Below, in pieces: positions 46,035 through 53,900 of a DNA stretch of 64,000 nucleotides. The translations under genes were made by a program, and so were the position numbers. The notes beneath the pieces were generated by a model that searched no databases, was not told where the DNA came from, and saw only the letters and a program-made list of their open reading frames with translations. The DNA is from Lamprocystis purpurea DSM 4197 (GTDB lineage: Bacteria; Pseudomonadota; Gammaproteobacteria; Chromatiales; Chromatiaceae): assembly GCF_000379525.1 (NCBI RefSeq), contig NZ_KB902531.1:41929-105928 (forward strand), written 5' to 3'. Position 1 is the first letter of the stretch. Every line of letters starts with the position of its first letter.

Positions 46035-46586
46035 TCATGGCATCCTCGCCCGATACTCGCGGCAGGCGCGTTCAAGCGAAGGGGGCACGGGCTCGCGTAG
46101 CTTTCCGGCATCGCACATATCCTTGAGCGTGTTGACCATGGGGCGGCAATCGAGGCTTTTGTCAAATTTGGAATATGTTTCCTGTTCGTCGACGGCATTA
46201 CCCTTCAGGTACTCCAGCCACGTCTCTATATTGCGTGCCGGAATAATGTGCAGTATGGCTTCGGTGGGTTTTCTTGCGGGCAACGCCGCTGCTTCCAACG
46301 CTTTGGAAAGCTGGGCATCACGGCGGCCTCCGCCCTGCTTATCTTCATCGATTACCGCGATCAACGCCTTGGCAACGTGCGGCGCGGATCGCAGCTTGCG
46401 CACTTCTTGGGCGTATTGCTCCCGGACCCACTGTTCGCCGCTACCGCGCCCGTCGCGGCCGTGGGGGTTCATGACCACGACGATCTGTCGGTTCTCCCAA
46501 CCATTCTGGATGAGGAAACGGCGCACAAAAGTCTCGTGCTGGCGATCTTCACACAGAACAACGATTTGGACGCGGCGCCGACTCAT
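46035..46586 (-). CDS. TOPRIM-like (DUF4276-type) protein
   Basis: A 183-residue protein with the acidic signature of TOPRIM-fold nucleases: Glu in VVLCEDRQHETFVRRFL (N-terminal), the DxD in IAVIDEDKQGGGR (about residue 87) and the IIPARNIETWLEYL segment typical of DUF4276-like proteins. The ATG at 46586 overlaps the TGA of the upstream AAA ATPase (ATGA), so the two are translated as a pair. AAA plus TOPRIM pairs are common in phage defence (OLD, PARIS, AbiL-type); which class this belongs to is undetermined. Confidence 0.75.
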   Translation of the reverse strand: MSRRRVQIVVLCEDRQHETFVRRFLIQNGWENRQIVVVMNPHGRDGRGSGEQWVREQYAQEVRKLRSAPHVAKALIAVIDEDKQGGGRRDAQLSKALEAAALPARKPTEAILHIIPARNIETWLEYLKGNAVDEQETYSKFDKSLDCRPMVNTLKDMCDAGKLREPVPPSLERACREYRARMP

Positions 46587-47689
46587 TGCTCCCATCCCCG
46601 GGTGATGACTTCGGAGAGCTTCATCGTATCGGGGATGCCGACATCGCGCAGCGGCCGAGTCTTGGTCACCCCGGTGACCTCACGCTCCAAGAGGATGCCG
46701 CGGTCCCCGCCGAGATAGTCGATCACCTCGGCGTGGTGAGAGACGATCACCACCTGCGGCAGCCCGTCGCCGATGGCATCTTCAGCGCAAAGGAGCCATG
46801 GCTGAATCTCCGAAGCCGCCAGGAAATTGTCAGGCTCGTCCAGGAAGAGAAGACGCCCGGACTTATCCAGGAAATGGAGCAGGCCGTAAAGAACCAGGAG
46901 TACGCGTTGGCCGTCGGATAGCTCTTCGAGCGCCAACTCGTACTCTTCCTTACCGGAGCCGAAAACCGCCACCAGTGTCCTGGCCTCAGACCCAACCTTC
47001 TCAAGCCTGAGCTTCTGGAAGCCTGGGATAGTCTTCTGGAGAATCGCCCGGTATTCAAAGCTGTCTCCGTGCTCCTGAAGCAGATGCCGGTACCAGGATG
47101 AAAAGTTCTCCCCATTGCGACTGAGGCCCTGGCTCTCTTGGGGGGTGTCGTTGACGAATGCGGCCGGGTTCAACCGGCAGACCTGGACCCTGCGCATGAG
47201 TTCAAGGAAAGCCGTCAAGCGCTGGTTATCGTGGCGCGGCGGCACGCGGGCAAGGGCAGATTCGCTCCACTCAGCCGCGAACTTGGGTCCCTCGCTGAGA
47301 TTGTCGCGATACAGCTGTACATCCCCGTTCTCGAACAGGAACAGAGGTCCATCCGGAACTGCGAGTCGCTCTTCGATGATCCGCGCCCTGCGTCCGCCCG
47401 ATTCGTGCTGAACCTTGAGGCGGTAGCGCATTTCCTCGCCGCCGACCTGGGTGTGTAACTCGACGACTTGGGTGTCGCGGTCGCTCCAGCGGGTGCGGCT
47501 GGCGTAGGGCAGGACGGATTTGTCGTTGACCTTGGCTTGCCCCGAAAGCAAGCGCTGCAGCCCATCGACCACATCGAGCACCGACGACTTGCCCGATCCG
47601 TTGAGGCCCGCTAACAGGTTGAAATTCTCAAGCTTCAGTTCGAAGTTTACCAGGCAGCGGAAGTTGTCGACATAGAGGCGCGTGATCAT
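46583..47689 (-). CDS. AAA ATPase (AAA_21/OLD-like ABC-type fold)
   Basis: A 368-residue ABC-type ATPase. Start MITRLYVDNFRCLVNF, Walker A GLNGSGKSS (28-36), signature-like ALEELSDGQRVLL, Walker B RLLFLDEPDNFL and H-loop VVIVSHHAE. This is the arrangement of SMC/OLD-like ATPases, without a fused nuclease domain; the nuclease function is probably supplied by the downstream TOPRIM-like protein. The start ATG overlaps the TGA stop of an hsdM fragment. Confidence 0.88.
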   Translation of the reverse strand: MITRLYVDNFRCLVNFELKLENFNLLAGLNGSGKSSVLDVVDGLQRLLSGQAKVNDKSVLPYASRTRWSDRDTQVVELHTQVGGEEMRYRLKVQHESGGRRARIIEERLAVPDGPLFLFENGDVQLYRDNLSEGPKFAAEWSESALARVPPRHDNQRLTAFLELMRRVQVCRLNPAAFVNDTPQESQGLSRNGENFSSWYRHLLQEHGDSFEYRAILQKTIPGFQKLRLEKVGSEARTLVAVFGSGKEEYELALEELSDGQRVLLVLYGLLHFLDKSGRLLFLDEPDNFLAASEIQPWLLCAEDAIGDGLPQVVIVSHHAEVIDYLGGDRGILLEREVTGVTKTRPLRDVGIPDTMKLSEVITRGWEQ

Positions 47690-47856
47690 GCGGTCAGCAC
47701 CGCCTGCTTGGTCGGGGCCAGGATCCAGTCGAAGCGGCGCAGGACCGTCAGCGGCAGGATGACCTTGCGGAACTCGTTGCGCTTATGGGGACCGCGCAGC
47801 AGGTTGCAGATGTCCCGGATGAAAGCGGCGAGTTGGGCGTTGGTCTCCGAGTTCAT
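47686..47856 (-). pseudogene. N-terminal stub of a type I methylase subunit (hsdM)
   Basis: A 56-codon frame, MNSETNAQLAAFIRDICN onward with RGPHKRNEFRKVILPLTVL, ending LAPTKQAVLTA. This is the start of HsdM proteins (HsdM_N helical domain), which normally run to about 500 residues; here a TGA follows directly at the point where the AAA gene starts (ATGA overlap). The rest of hsdM, hsdS and hsdR are absent. It is either a remnant or a leader that now drives translation of the AAA-TOPRIM pair. Confidence 0.75.
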
Positions 47857-48018
47857 GCGCGTCGGTTGGGTTCCGTTGTTCAGGCAGCGCGGCGCGCTGG
47901 CTTTGGTGACCAGGCATGATACCCGACGTGGGCGGGCGGTTGGCCTTCAGGTTGGGACGCGCTGGGCATACGGCTGAAGCCTTGGATCTCCGTGGGCCGG
48001 CGCCTCGGCTGGCCGGAA

Positions 48019-48045
48019 GGTGGACAAGGCCCGCGCTTGTCCACC
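48019..48045. repeat. short palindrome (GGTGGACAAG arms)
   Basis: Perfect 10-base arms (48019-48028, 48036-48045) around 7 bases, with flanking GGCCGG sequences that can extend the pairing. Related to the 9647-9696 hairpin. It lies in the 222-bp gap (47857-48078) between the hsdM stub and the PAP2 gene, in which I see no gene. Confidence 0.5.
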
Positions 48046-48078
48046 CTGCGGCCGGCATGATTATCCAGGTTCTTCCGG

Positions 48079-48945
48079 TCAGCGGGTCAGCCGCGGCGCG
48101 GCCAACCCCCGCAGCAGGGGGCTGACCAGATAGCCCAGGACCCCATATCCCAGGGCCGCCCATCCCAGGGCCTGGAGCAGGGGCCGCGCCTGGGCATACT
48201 CGGCATCCCCGAGGATCAGCCCGACGGCGGCAAAGCCGCACAGGGTCACCAGGGCCAGATGGACCGCGGCATCGGTCGCCAGGGCGGGCCGCCGTGCCGC
48301 CAGGCGGGCGCCGATCCAGGCCGCGAGCGCGCCGCCCCAGAACCCGACGGCCACGTCCACCGGCCAGTGCACGCCGACCGCCACCCGACTCAGGCCGACC
48401 AGCACCGCCACCAGGACCAGCAGTACCCGCAGTTCGGACCAACGGACGTAGTAGACCAGGACCCCGAAAAAGACCGCGGCGGTCGTGGCATGACCGGATG
48501 GGAAACTCGCCCGCCGGTGCAGCGGGCCGATCAGGTTGAAGCTGTCCGGCGGCAGCACGGCCGGCGGGCGGGCTGCATCGAACAGCGGCTTGAGGCCCCG
48601 GCTGAAGGCCACGGCCACCAGCCCGGCCAGTACCAGGGCCCAGAACACCCGCGGATAACGCCGCGCAAAGAACAGACAGAGGACGAAGGGCACGCCCTCG
48701 CCGCCGATCGAGGTGAGCCACTGCCAGACCCAGTCCGGATAGAGGGCCCCGGCATCATTCAGTGCCGCGAAGCCCGCGTGATAGCCGCAGGCGAGCCAGA
48801 GCGTCAGCCCGACCGCCAGGCTGGACCAGGCCCAGGTGGACAGCCACAGGGCCCCGCCCGGCGGGTCCAGGGGGGTGCGGGCGGCCCCGGCGGTGAGCGC
48901 CCGGTTCAGGTCGCGGCGCAGCCAGCCGACCAGCCCCCTAACCAC
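48079..48945 (-). CDS. PAP2-type phosphatase (membrane)
   Basis: A 288-residue membrane phosphatase with all three PAP2 motifs: KPLFDAARP, SFPSGHATTA and SRVAVGVHWPVD. About six helices. Such enzymes dephosphorylate undecaprenyl pyrophosphate or lipid A. The GTG at 48945 gives an 8-base overlap with the upstream transferase gene; the much longer open frame upstream reads out of frame through that gene. The operon with two lipid-linked sugar transferases suggests carrier-lipid recycling. Confidence 0.9.
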   Translation of the reverse strand: MVRGLVGWLRRDLNRALTAGAARTPLDPPGGALWLSTWAWSSLAVGLTLWLACGYHAGFAALNDAGALYPDWVWQWLTSIGGEGVPFVLCLFFARRYPRVFWALVLAGLVAVAFSRGLKPLFDAARPPAVLPPDSFNLIGPLHRRASFPSGHATTAAVFFGVLVYYVRWSELRVLLVLVAVLVGLSRVAVGVHWPVDVAVGFWGGALAAWIGARLAARRPALATDAAVHLALVTLCGFAAVGLILGDAEYAQARPLLQALGWAALGYGVLGYLVSPLLRGLAAPRLTR

Positions 48946-50578
48946 CGTCGCGCTCCCGCGGCTGCCAGTCGCCGGTCGGACGCAGATGCTCACGCACCCA
49001 CACCAGGGCCACGGGGCCGCGCCGATAGAGCAGATCGAGCCGCAAGTCCGGCAACTCGCGGGCCAGTGCATCGAGCTTGTCGACGCGCAGGAAGGCCAGT
49101 TCCCCGGTGCGCGGGATACGGTTCGGGGTGATGGCCTCCCGGTAGACGCTGAAACTCGGCATCGAGGTGCGAAACGCCACGGTGGGCAGATCCAGGCGCC
49201 GGGCAAGCTCCGCCGCCTCCTTGACCGGCGCCTGCAAGACCGTGAAGACGCGGGGCGCGAGCACGCCGAAGATCACCAGACCCTGAATCACACCGGCCAG
49301 CATCAGCCGCTGCCAGAGCGTCGGCCGGGACCACAGCAGCAGACCGACCAGGGCGGCGGCGCCGACCGCGACCCCGGCGACATAGAACCAATCCAGCAGC
49401 GTCCGGCCCTCGCTGATCATCGCCGCCTCATGCGCCTTGTGGTCACCGGAGGCGATGATCCCCAGGATCCAGGGCAGGGCGAGCAGCACGGCGAAGAGCG
49501 TCAGCGGCGGCGTGAACGCGAGCCAACGGTTGGTCAGCAGGTCGCGATGACGCGCCATCAGGATGAACAGGGGCGTACAGCCATACAGCAGATAATGCGG
49601 CAGTTGCGTCCCAGAAAACGAAAAGAAGCAGAAGACCACCGCGAACCAGATCCACAGAAAGCGCTCCAGCGGGTCCGCCCAGGCCTGGCGCCAGGCGGTT
49701 CGCCAGGGCAGCAGCAGACGCAGGAACCAACCGGTGAAAGGCAGCAGGATCAGCGGCAGCATCACGACGTAATAGCCGAAAAAGCCGCTGTGACCATGGA
49801 TGGTCGCGCCAAACCGATCGGCATTGTGGTGCAGGAAAAAGCTTTTGAAGAAGCCGACGCCGTCGTCCAGATAGATGGCCAGATACCAGGGACCGGCCGC
49901 CAGGAGAAAAATCAGCCAGCCGACCGGGGAAAGAACGGCCCGGCGCCAGTGCGGCAAGGCGCCCGCCGACCAGAAGAACAGCAGGCTCACCAGCGCCGGA
50001 AAGAACACCGCCACCGGCCCCTTGGTCAGAAACCCGAGCCCCATCCACAGCCAGGCGCGCACCACCGGGCCGGACCGGCTGCCCGCCTCCGGCCGGGTGT
50101 AGAAGCGGTAAATCTCAAAGAAGGTCAGGGCAATGAACAGATTCAGCAGCGCGTCGGCCACCGCCGCCTTGGCCACCAGTGAGACCTGCAGCGACAGCGC
50201 GAGCGCCATGCCGGCGACTACGGCGGTCGGCGCATCCAGCCGCTCGCGCACGAACCGCCACAGCGCCCACACCCAGAGCGCGGCGGCCAGGGCCGAGGGC
50301 AGGCGCAGCGCGAACTCGTTGAATCCGAGCACCTGGGCGGAGGCGGCCTGGGCCCAGTAGATCAACACCGGTTTGTCATAGCGCGGTTCACCGTCCTTGT
50401 GCGGGGTGATGTAGTTGCCGCTCGCGATCATCTCGCGGGTCGCCTCGGTGAAGGCCCCCTCGTCCAGGTCGTAGAGGGGCAGGGCGCCGAGTTGCCAGAA
50501 GAAGGCGAAGAGCACCACCGCCGCCAGAATCCAGGGCGAGGTGAAGAAAACGTCCAACCGGTCCGGGACGAGTTTCAC
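48938..50578 (-). CDS. GT39/ArnT-like membrane glycosyltransferase
   Basis: A 546-residue polytopic transferase with about 11 hydrophobic helices and the N-terminal first-loop motif DLDEGAFTEATREM of the PMT/ArnT superfamily, whose acidic residue is catalytic. It moves a sugar from a polyprenyl-phosphate donor to an extracytoplasmic acceptor. The GTG at 50578 overlaps the TGA of the GT2 gene (GTGA), so the donor-synthesising GT2 and this transferase are coupled. Confidence 0.88.
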   Translation of the reverse strand: MKLVPDRLDVFFTSPWILAAVVLFAFFWQLGALPLYDLDEGAFTEATREMIASGNYITPHKDGEPRYDKPVLIYWAQAASAQVLGFNEFALRLPSALAAALWVWALWRFVRERLDAPTAVVAGMALALSLQVSLVAKAAVADALLNLFIALTFFEIYRFYTRPEAGSRSGPVVRAWLWMGLGFLTKGPVAVFFPALVSLLFFWSAGALPHWRRAVLSPVGWLIFLLAAGPWYLAIYLDDGVGFFKSFFLHHNADRFGATIHGHSGFFGYYVVMLPLILLPFTGWFLRLLLPWRTAWRQAWADPLERFLWIWFAVVFCFFSFSGTQLPHYLLYGCTPLFILMARHRDLLTNRWLAFTPPLTLFAVLLALPWILGIIASGDHKAHEAAMISEGRTLLDWFYVAGVAVGAAALVGLLLWSRPTLWQRLMLAGVIQGLVIFGVLAPRVFTVLQAPVKEAAELARRLDLPTVAFRTSMPSFSVYREAITPNRIPRTGELAFLRVDKLDALARELPDLRLDLLYRRGPVALVWVREHLRPTGDWQPRERDGG

Positions 50579-51591
50579 GACGGCGCCCTCCAGCCGGCGG
50601 CGGCCGGATCGGTCTGGACGCGGATGCGGTGGTGCGACAGCGCGCTGGACGCGTAGAAGGTCCGGGTCAGCAGTTCGGCAAGCACGCCGGTGGTCAGAAA
50701 CTGGATCGAGGCGACCAGCAACAGGATGGATACCAGCAGCAGGGGTCGCTGGCCGATGTGTTGACCCAGACCGAACTTCACCACCAGCAGATAGGCCATC
50801 ATGGCCCCGCCGACGGCGCCGAACAGGATGCCGATCGACCCGAAGAAGTGCCCCGGCCGGGAGCCGAAGCGCAGGAAGAAGAAGGCCGAGAGCAGATCGA
50901 TCAGCACCCGGAAAGTGCGCGAAATGCCGTACTTGGAGGCACCGAAGCGGCGCGCCTGATGGCTGACCGGCGTCTCGCCGATGCGTGTCGGGGCGGTTAC
51001 CCCGGCCACCCACACCGGGATGAAGCGGTGCATTTCACCGAGCAGTGTGACCTCGCGGATCACCTCCGCCCGATAGACCTTGAGGCTGCACCCGTAGTCG
51101 TGCAGGGCCACCCCGGTCACCCGTCCGATCAGCGCATTGGCGATGCGCGACGGAATCTTGCGCAGCAACAGATCGTCCTGGCGCCGCTGCCGCCAGCCCT
51201 GGAGCAGGTCCAGATCGCGGGCCAGCAGTTCATCGACCATCCGCGGGATATCCGCCGGATCGTTCTGCAAATCCCCGTCCAGGGTCGCGATGACCTCACC
51301 GCGGGCGGCATCGAACCCCGCCTGCATCGCCGCCGTCTGGCCGAAATTACGGCGCAGCCGGATCACCCGGACATGGCTGCCGAACGTCGCGGCCAGTTGC
51401 ATCAGGCGCGTGCCGGTCCCGTCGCGGCTGCCGTCGTCCACACAGATCAGCTCCCAATCCCCGCCATAGTCCGCCAACCCTTGATGGACACGGGCCAACA
51501 TCGGCTCCACGTTCTCCACCTCGTCAAACATCGGAATCACAACCGACAGGGCCGGGCGGGCGGCCGGATCGCGGGGCGGGGAACTGGTCAT
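50575..51591 (-). CDS. polyprenyl-phosphate GT2 glycosyltransferase (DPM1/GtrB-like)
   Basis: A 338-residue GT2 enzyme: VVIPMFDEVENVEP start, DDGS, and the DGDLQNDP metal-binding motif, then two C-terminal membrane helices (about 235-260 and 275-300). These enzymes transfer a sugar from a nucleotide donor to undecaprenyl phosphate. First gene of the three-gene set with the GT39-like and PAP2 genes. Confidence 0.92.
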   Translation of the reverse strand: MTSSPPRDPAARPALSVVIPMFDEVENVEPMLARVHQGLADYGGDWELICVDDGSRDGTGTRLMQLAATFGSHVRVIRLRRNFGQTAAMQAGFDAARGEVIATLDGDLQNDPADIPRMVDELLARDLDLLQGWRQRRQDDLLLRKIPSRIANALIGRVTGVALHDYGCSLKVYRAEVIREVTLLGEMHRFIPVWVAGVTAPTRIGETPVSHQARRFGASKYGISRTFRVLIDLLSAFFFLRFGSRPGHFFGSIGILFGAVGGAMMAYLLVVKFGLGQHIGQRPLLLVSILLLVASIQFLTTGVLAELLTRTFYASSALSHHRIRVQTDPAAAGWRAPS

Positions 51592-51732
51592 AAACGGCTG
51601 TCCGTACGGGGAGGGCGGTGCGGCTGAGAAACCTCGTTAGCTTAATGGGCGGCGGGAAAAGGTCAACCGGCGAACGCGGCTGGTCAAGCCGATAGTGGAT
51701 GCGCCGACAACGTATCCGGATTGCCTCTTTCG

Positions 51733-52971
51733 TTACCAAGACTTCGACGGCTGCTCGTCGTCGGTCGTGTGCTGAACCAACCGTCCCCAGCAAGGCCCGC
51801 GGCCCAGCGGGGCGGTGCGGTCGAGCAGCGTCGTCAGTGCGGCCTGGGGGTCGAAGTCGGCGGTGGTGAAGGCCAGTTCGGGGACCGAGGCCAGACGCCG
51901 GTATTGATTGCGGGCGTGGTCGACCAAGGCGCACTGGGCCTCCAGCAGGGCGGCGGTGATCGCCGCCGGCGGGGCCTGATAGAGCGTCAGGATGGTGACG
52001 CCGTCGCGGTGCAGGTGAGCCGCCTCGGCGTCGACATCGCCGCGGCGGGCCAGGGCATCGCCGCCATAAGGGACCGGATGCGCCGTGGCGTGACCGGGCG
52101 AGTCGCCGATCAGCACCAGCAGGCGGCGGGTCCGGTCACCCCATTGGAGTTGGCCCGCTGCAACCAGGGCATCGGCCAGGGCGTCGACGAAATCGGCGCC
52201 TGGTGTTGGCTTGATCTGCCGGTGCAGTAACTCGCCCAGACGTTCCGGCGCGAGCGGCATCAGCAGGTGTGCGGGGCGGTTGTCGGGCAGGTGCAGCAGG
52301 TGGAAGCGGGGGACCAGATCGGCGGCGAAGACGCCGGGTTCCGGCGGCTCGTCTCCAAAGGCGATGACGGCGAGCCGGCAGTTCGGGCCGGGCTGCCCCA
52401 ATTGTCGGACCAGTTCCACCACGGACTCGACGATCGCGCCCCACTGGTCCGGGCAGTTCAACAAATAAGTGTCCAGTGTCGCGGGCACGGCGTCCTGCGC
52501 CTCCTGCTGGTCCGCGGGCGCGTGGTCGGCGATCCTGGACGTTCTGGCGGTGGCGTCGATCACCAGGCAGCAGTCCCAGGCTTCGCTCCCGCGCGGCGGC
52601 GGAATCGGCGGCAGCGGACCGTAGATGGGCTCGATGGGCAGGAACAGGATCTGATGACTGCCGGCGTGCAGCGCCGGTAGCGCGTCCGCGTCGATCCGCA
52701 GGTCCAGGGACACCCGTTCACCCGCCTGGGCGCGCACCTCGGCGCGCAACCGAGGGACGCCGCCGACCGCGATCTCCAGATGGATGGCATCGGCGCCGGG
52801 GAGACACTCCAGACACATGCGGCAGCAGCCCTGTGCGTCTGGTTCGATTGCGATCGGCTCCGGGACTGTGCCGCCCTCCGGGATCACGGTCAGGGTGATG
52901 GTCGCGGGCGGTGCAGGTGCGGTGACCGACCGGTGCGGGTCGATCGCCGTGGATAACGGATCGGATTCCAT
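51733..52971 (-). CDS. vWA-like domain protein of the GTPase operon
   Basis: A 412-residue protein. Residues about 20-125 are beta-rich. A vWA-like domain follows: WDCCLVIDATARTSRIAD (MIDAS position reads DATAR, not DxSxS), then DFVDALADALVAAG and RRLLVLIGDSPGHATAHP. The degenerate MIDAS may not bind metal. Last gene of the minus-strand operon starting at 58576; the gap to the upstream gene is 50 bp. Confidence 0.7.
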   Translation of the reverse strand: MESDPLSTAIDPHRSVTAPAPPATITLTVIPEGGTVPEPIAIEPDAQGCCRMCLECLPGADAIHLEIAVGGVPRLRAEVRAQAGERVSLDLRIDADALPALHAGSHQILFLPIEPIYGPLPPIPPPRGSEAWDCCLVIDATARTSRIADHAPADQQEAQDAVPATLDTYLLNCPDQWGAIVESVVELVRQLGQPGPNCRLAVIAFGDEPPEPGVFAADLVPRFHLLHLPDNRPAHLLMPLAPERLGELLHRQIKPTPGADFVDALADALVAAGQLQWGDRTRRLLVLIGDSPGHATAHPVPYGGDALARRGDVDAEAAHLHRDGVTILTLYQAPPAAITAALLEAQCALVDHARNQYRRLASVPELAFTTADFDPQAALTTLLDRTAPLGRGPCWGRLVQHTTDDEQPSKSW

Positions 52972-53021
52972 AGACGATTCTCAGACCGGATCGGGCCTGC
53001 GCCCAGTCCGAAAAGGGTTGC

Positions 53022-53897
53022 TTATTGACCTGCCTTGCCGCGTCCTGAGTCAGGGCGATCGGCGGTGTCGTGCCGGTCCGGACCCGGTTCCCGCGGCGGG
53101 TGGCCATCCTGAGCCTCGGACAACGGTGCTTCAATCGCTGATCCGATCGCCGCGGGCAGGAATGGCGGATCAGTCGCGTCCGGCCACGCGATCTGGTAGC
53201 TGGGCGGTGCCGCCTGGTCCGTTGTGATCTTGACCCAGAGGCCGATCACGCCGAACAGATTCAGCACCAGCAGGCCGGCCAGCAGCCAGGGCCAGCGGTC
53301 AGCGAACCGGTACTTTGGTGTGCGGTCCTCCGGGACGGTCGCGGCGGCCGGCGCCGGCAGCCGATCGAGTCGGTCGAGCCGGTGCTCCAGCCGTCCCATG
53401 GTCGCTTCGATTCCGGGCCGGCGCAGCACGTTGAGCAAGAGGCCGCGGTAATCGCCCGGCAGTCGGTGCAGGTGCTCCAGGAAGGTTCCCAGGGTGGATT
53501 GATCGGTGCGGGTGGCTGGGAGCAGGACGAAAGTGCCTGGTGCCAGTGTGAGCGTGCGATCGTCGAGCGGCAACGGTTCCGGTTCGGCACCTGGATCGAG
53601 CAGCAGCAGGTGCGTGGATGGCGCGTAGCCGTCGCCGGGGATCACGGCGACGCGTAACTCAGTCGTCGTGTCGGTTTGTCTGGTTTGCGCAATCAGCCCG
53701 CCGCCGGCCGCGGCGACGCACTGACGCAGGGTCTCGCTGTCGATTGCGGACCCGTTCCCATCCAGTCGGGAAGCATCCAGCGGCGCTCTGCAAAACACCT
53801 GGTACAAAGAGGTTCCGGCCCCGTCCGTGCCCGGCCAGGCGTAGAGATGGCAGGGCGCGGTCGCGCGGTCGCAGAAATAGGCGAGCCGTTCGTTCAT
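53022..53897 (-). CDS. single-pass membrane protein of the GTPase operon
   Basis: A 291-residue protein with a large soluble N-terminal part (about 1-200), one membrane helix near 205-227 (WPWLLAGLLVLNLFGVIGLWV) and a Pro/Asp/Arg-rich tail. No family recognised. The topology suggests a cytoplasmic N-domain of unknown fold that could tether the neighbouring vWA or GAP1-like proteins to the membrane. The start is 3 bp after the stop of the 965-residue gene, so translation is probably coupled. Confidence 0.7.
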   Translation of the reverse strand: MNERLAYFCDRATAPCHLYAWPGTDGAGTSLYQVFCRAPLDASRLDGNGSAIDSETLRQCVAAAGGGLIAQTRQTDTTTELRVAVIPGDGYAPSTHLLLLDPGAEPEPLPLDDRTLTLAPGTFVLLPATRTDQSTLGTFLEHLHRLPGDYRGLLLNVLRRPGIEATMGRLEHRLDRLDRLPAPAAATVPEDRTPKYRFADRWPWLLAGLLVLNLFGVIGLWVKITTDQAAPPSYQIAWPDATDPPFLPAAIGSAIEAPLSEAQDGHPPREPGPDRHDTADRPDSGRGKAGQ

Positions 53898-53900
53898 TGC

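Noticed and set aside
48836-50182. 448-codon plus-strand open frame opposite the GT39-like gene
   Set aside because: Antisense of a hydrophobic membrane protein, giving a Gln/Arg/Pro-rich hydrophilic shadow.
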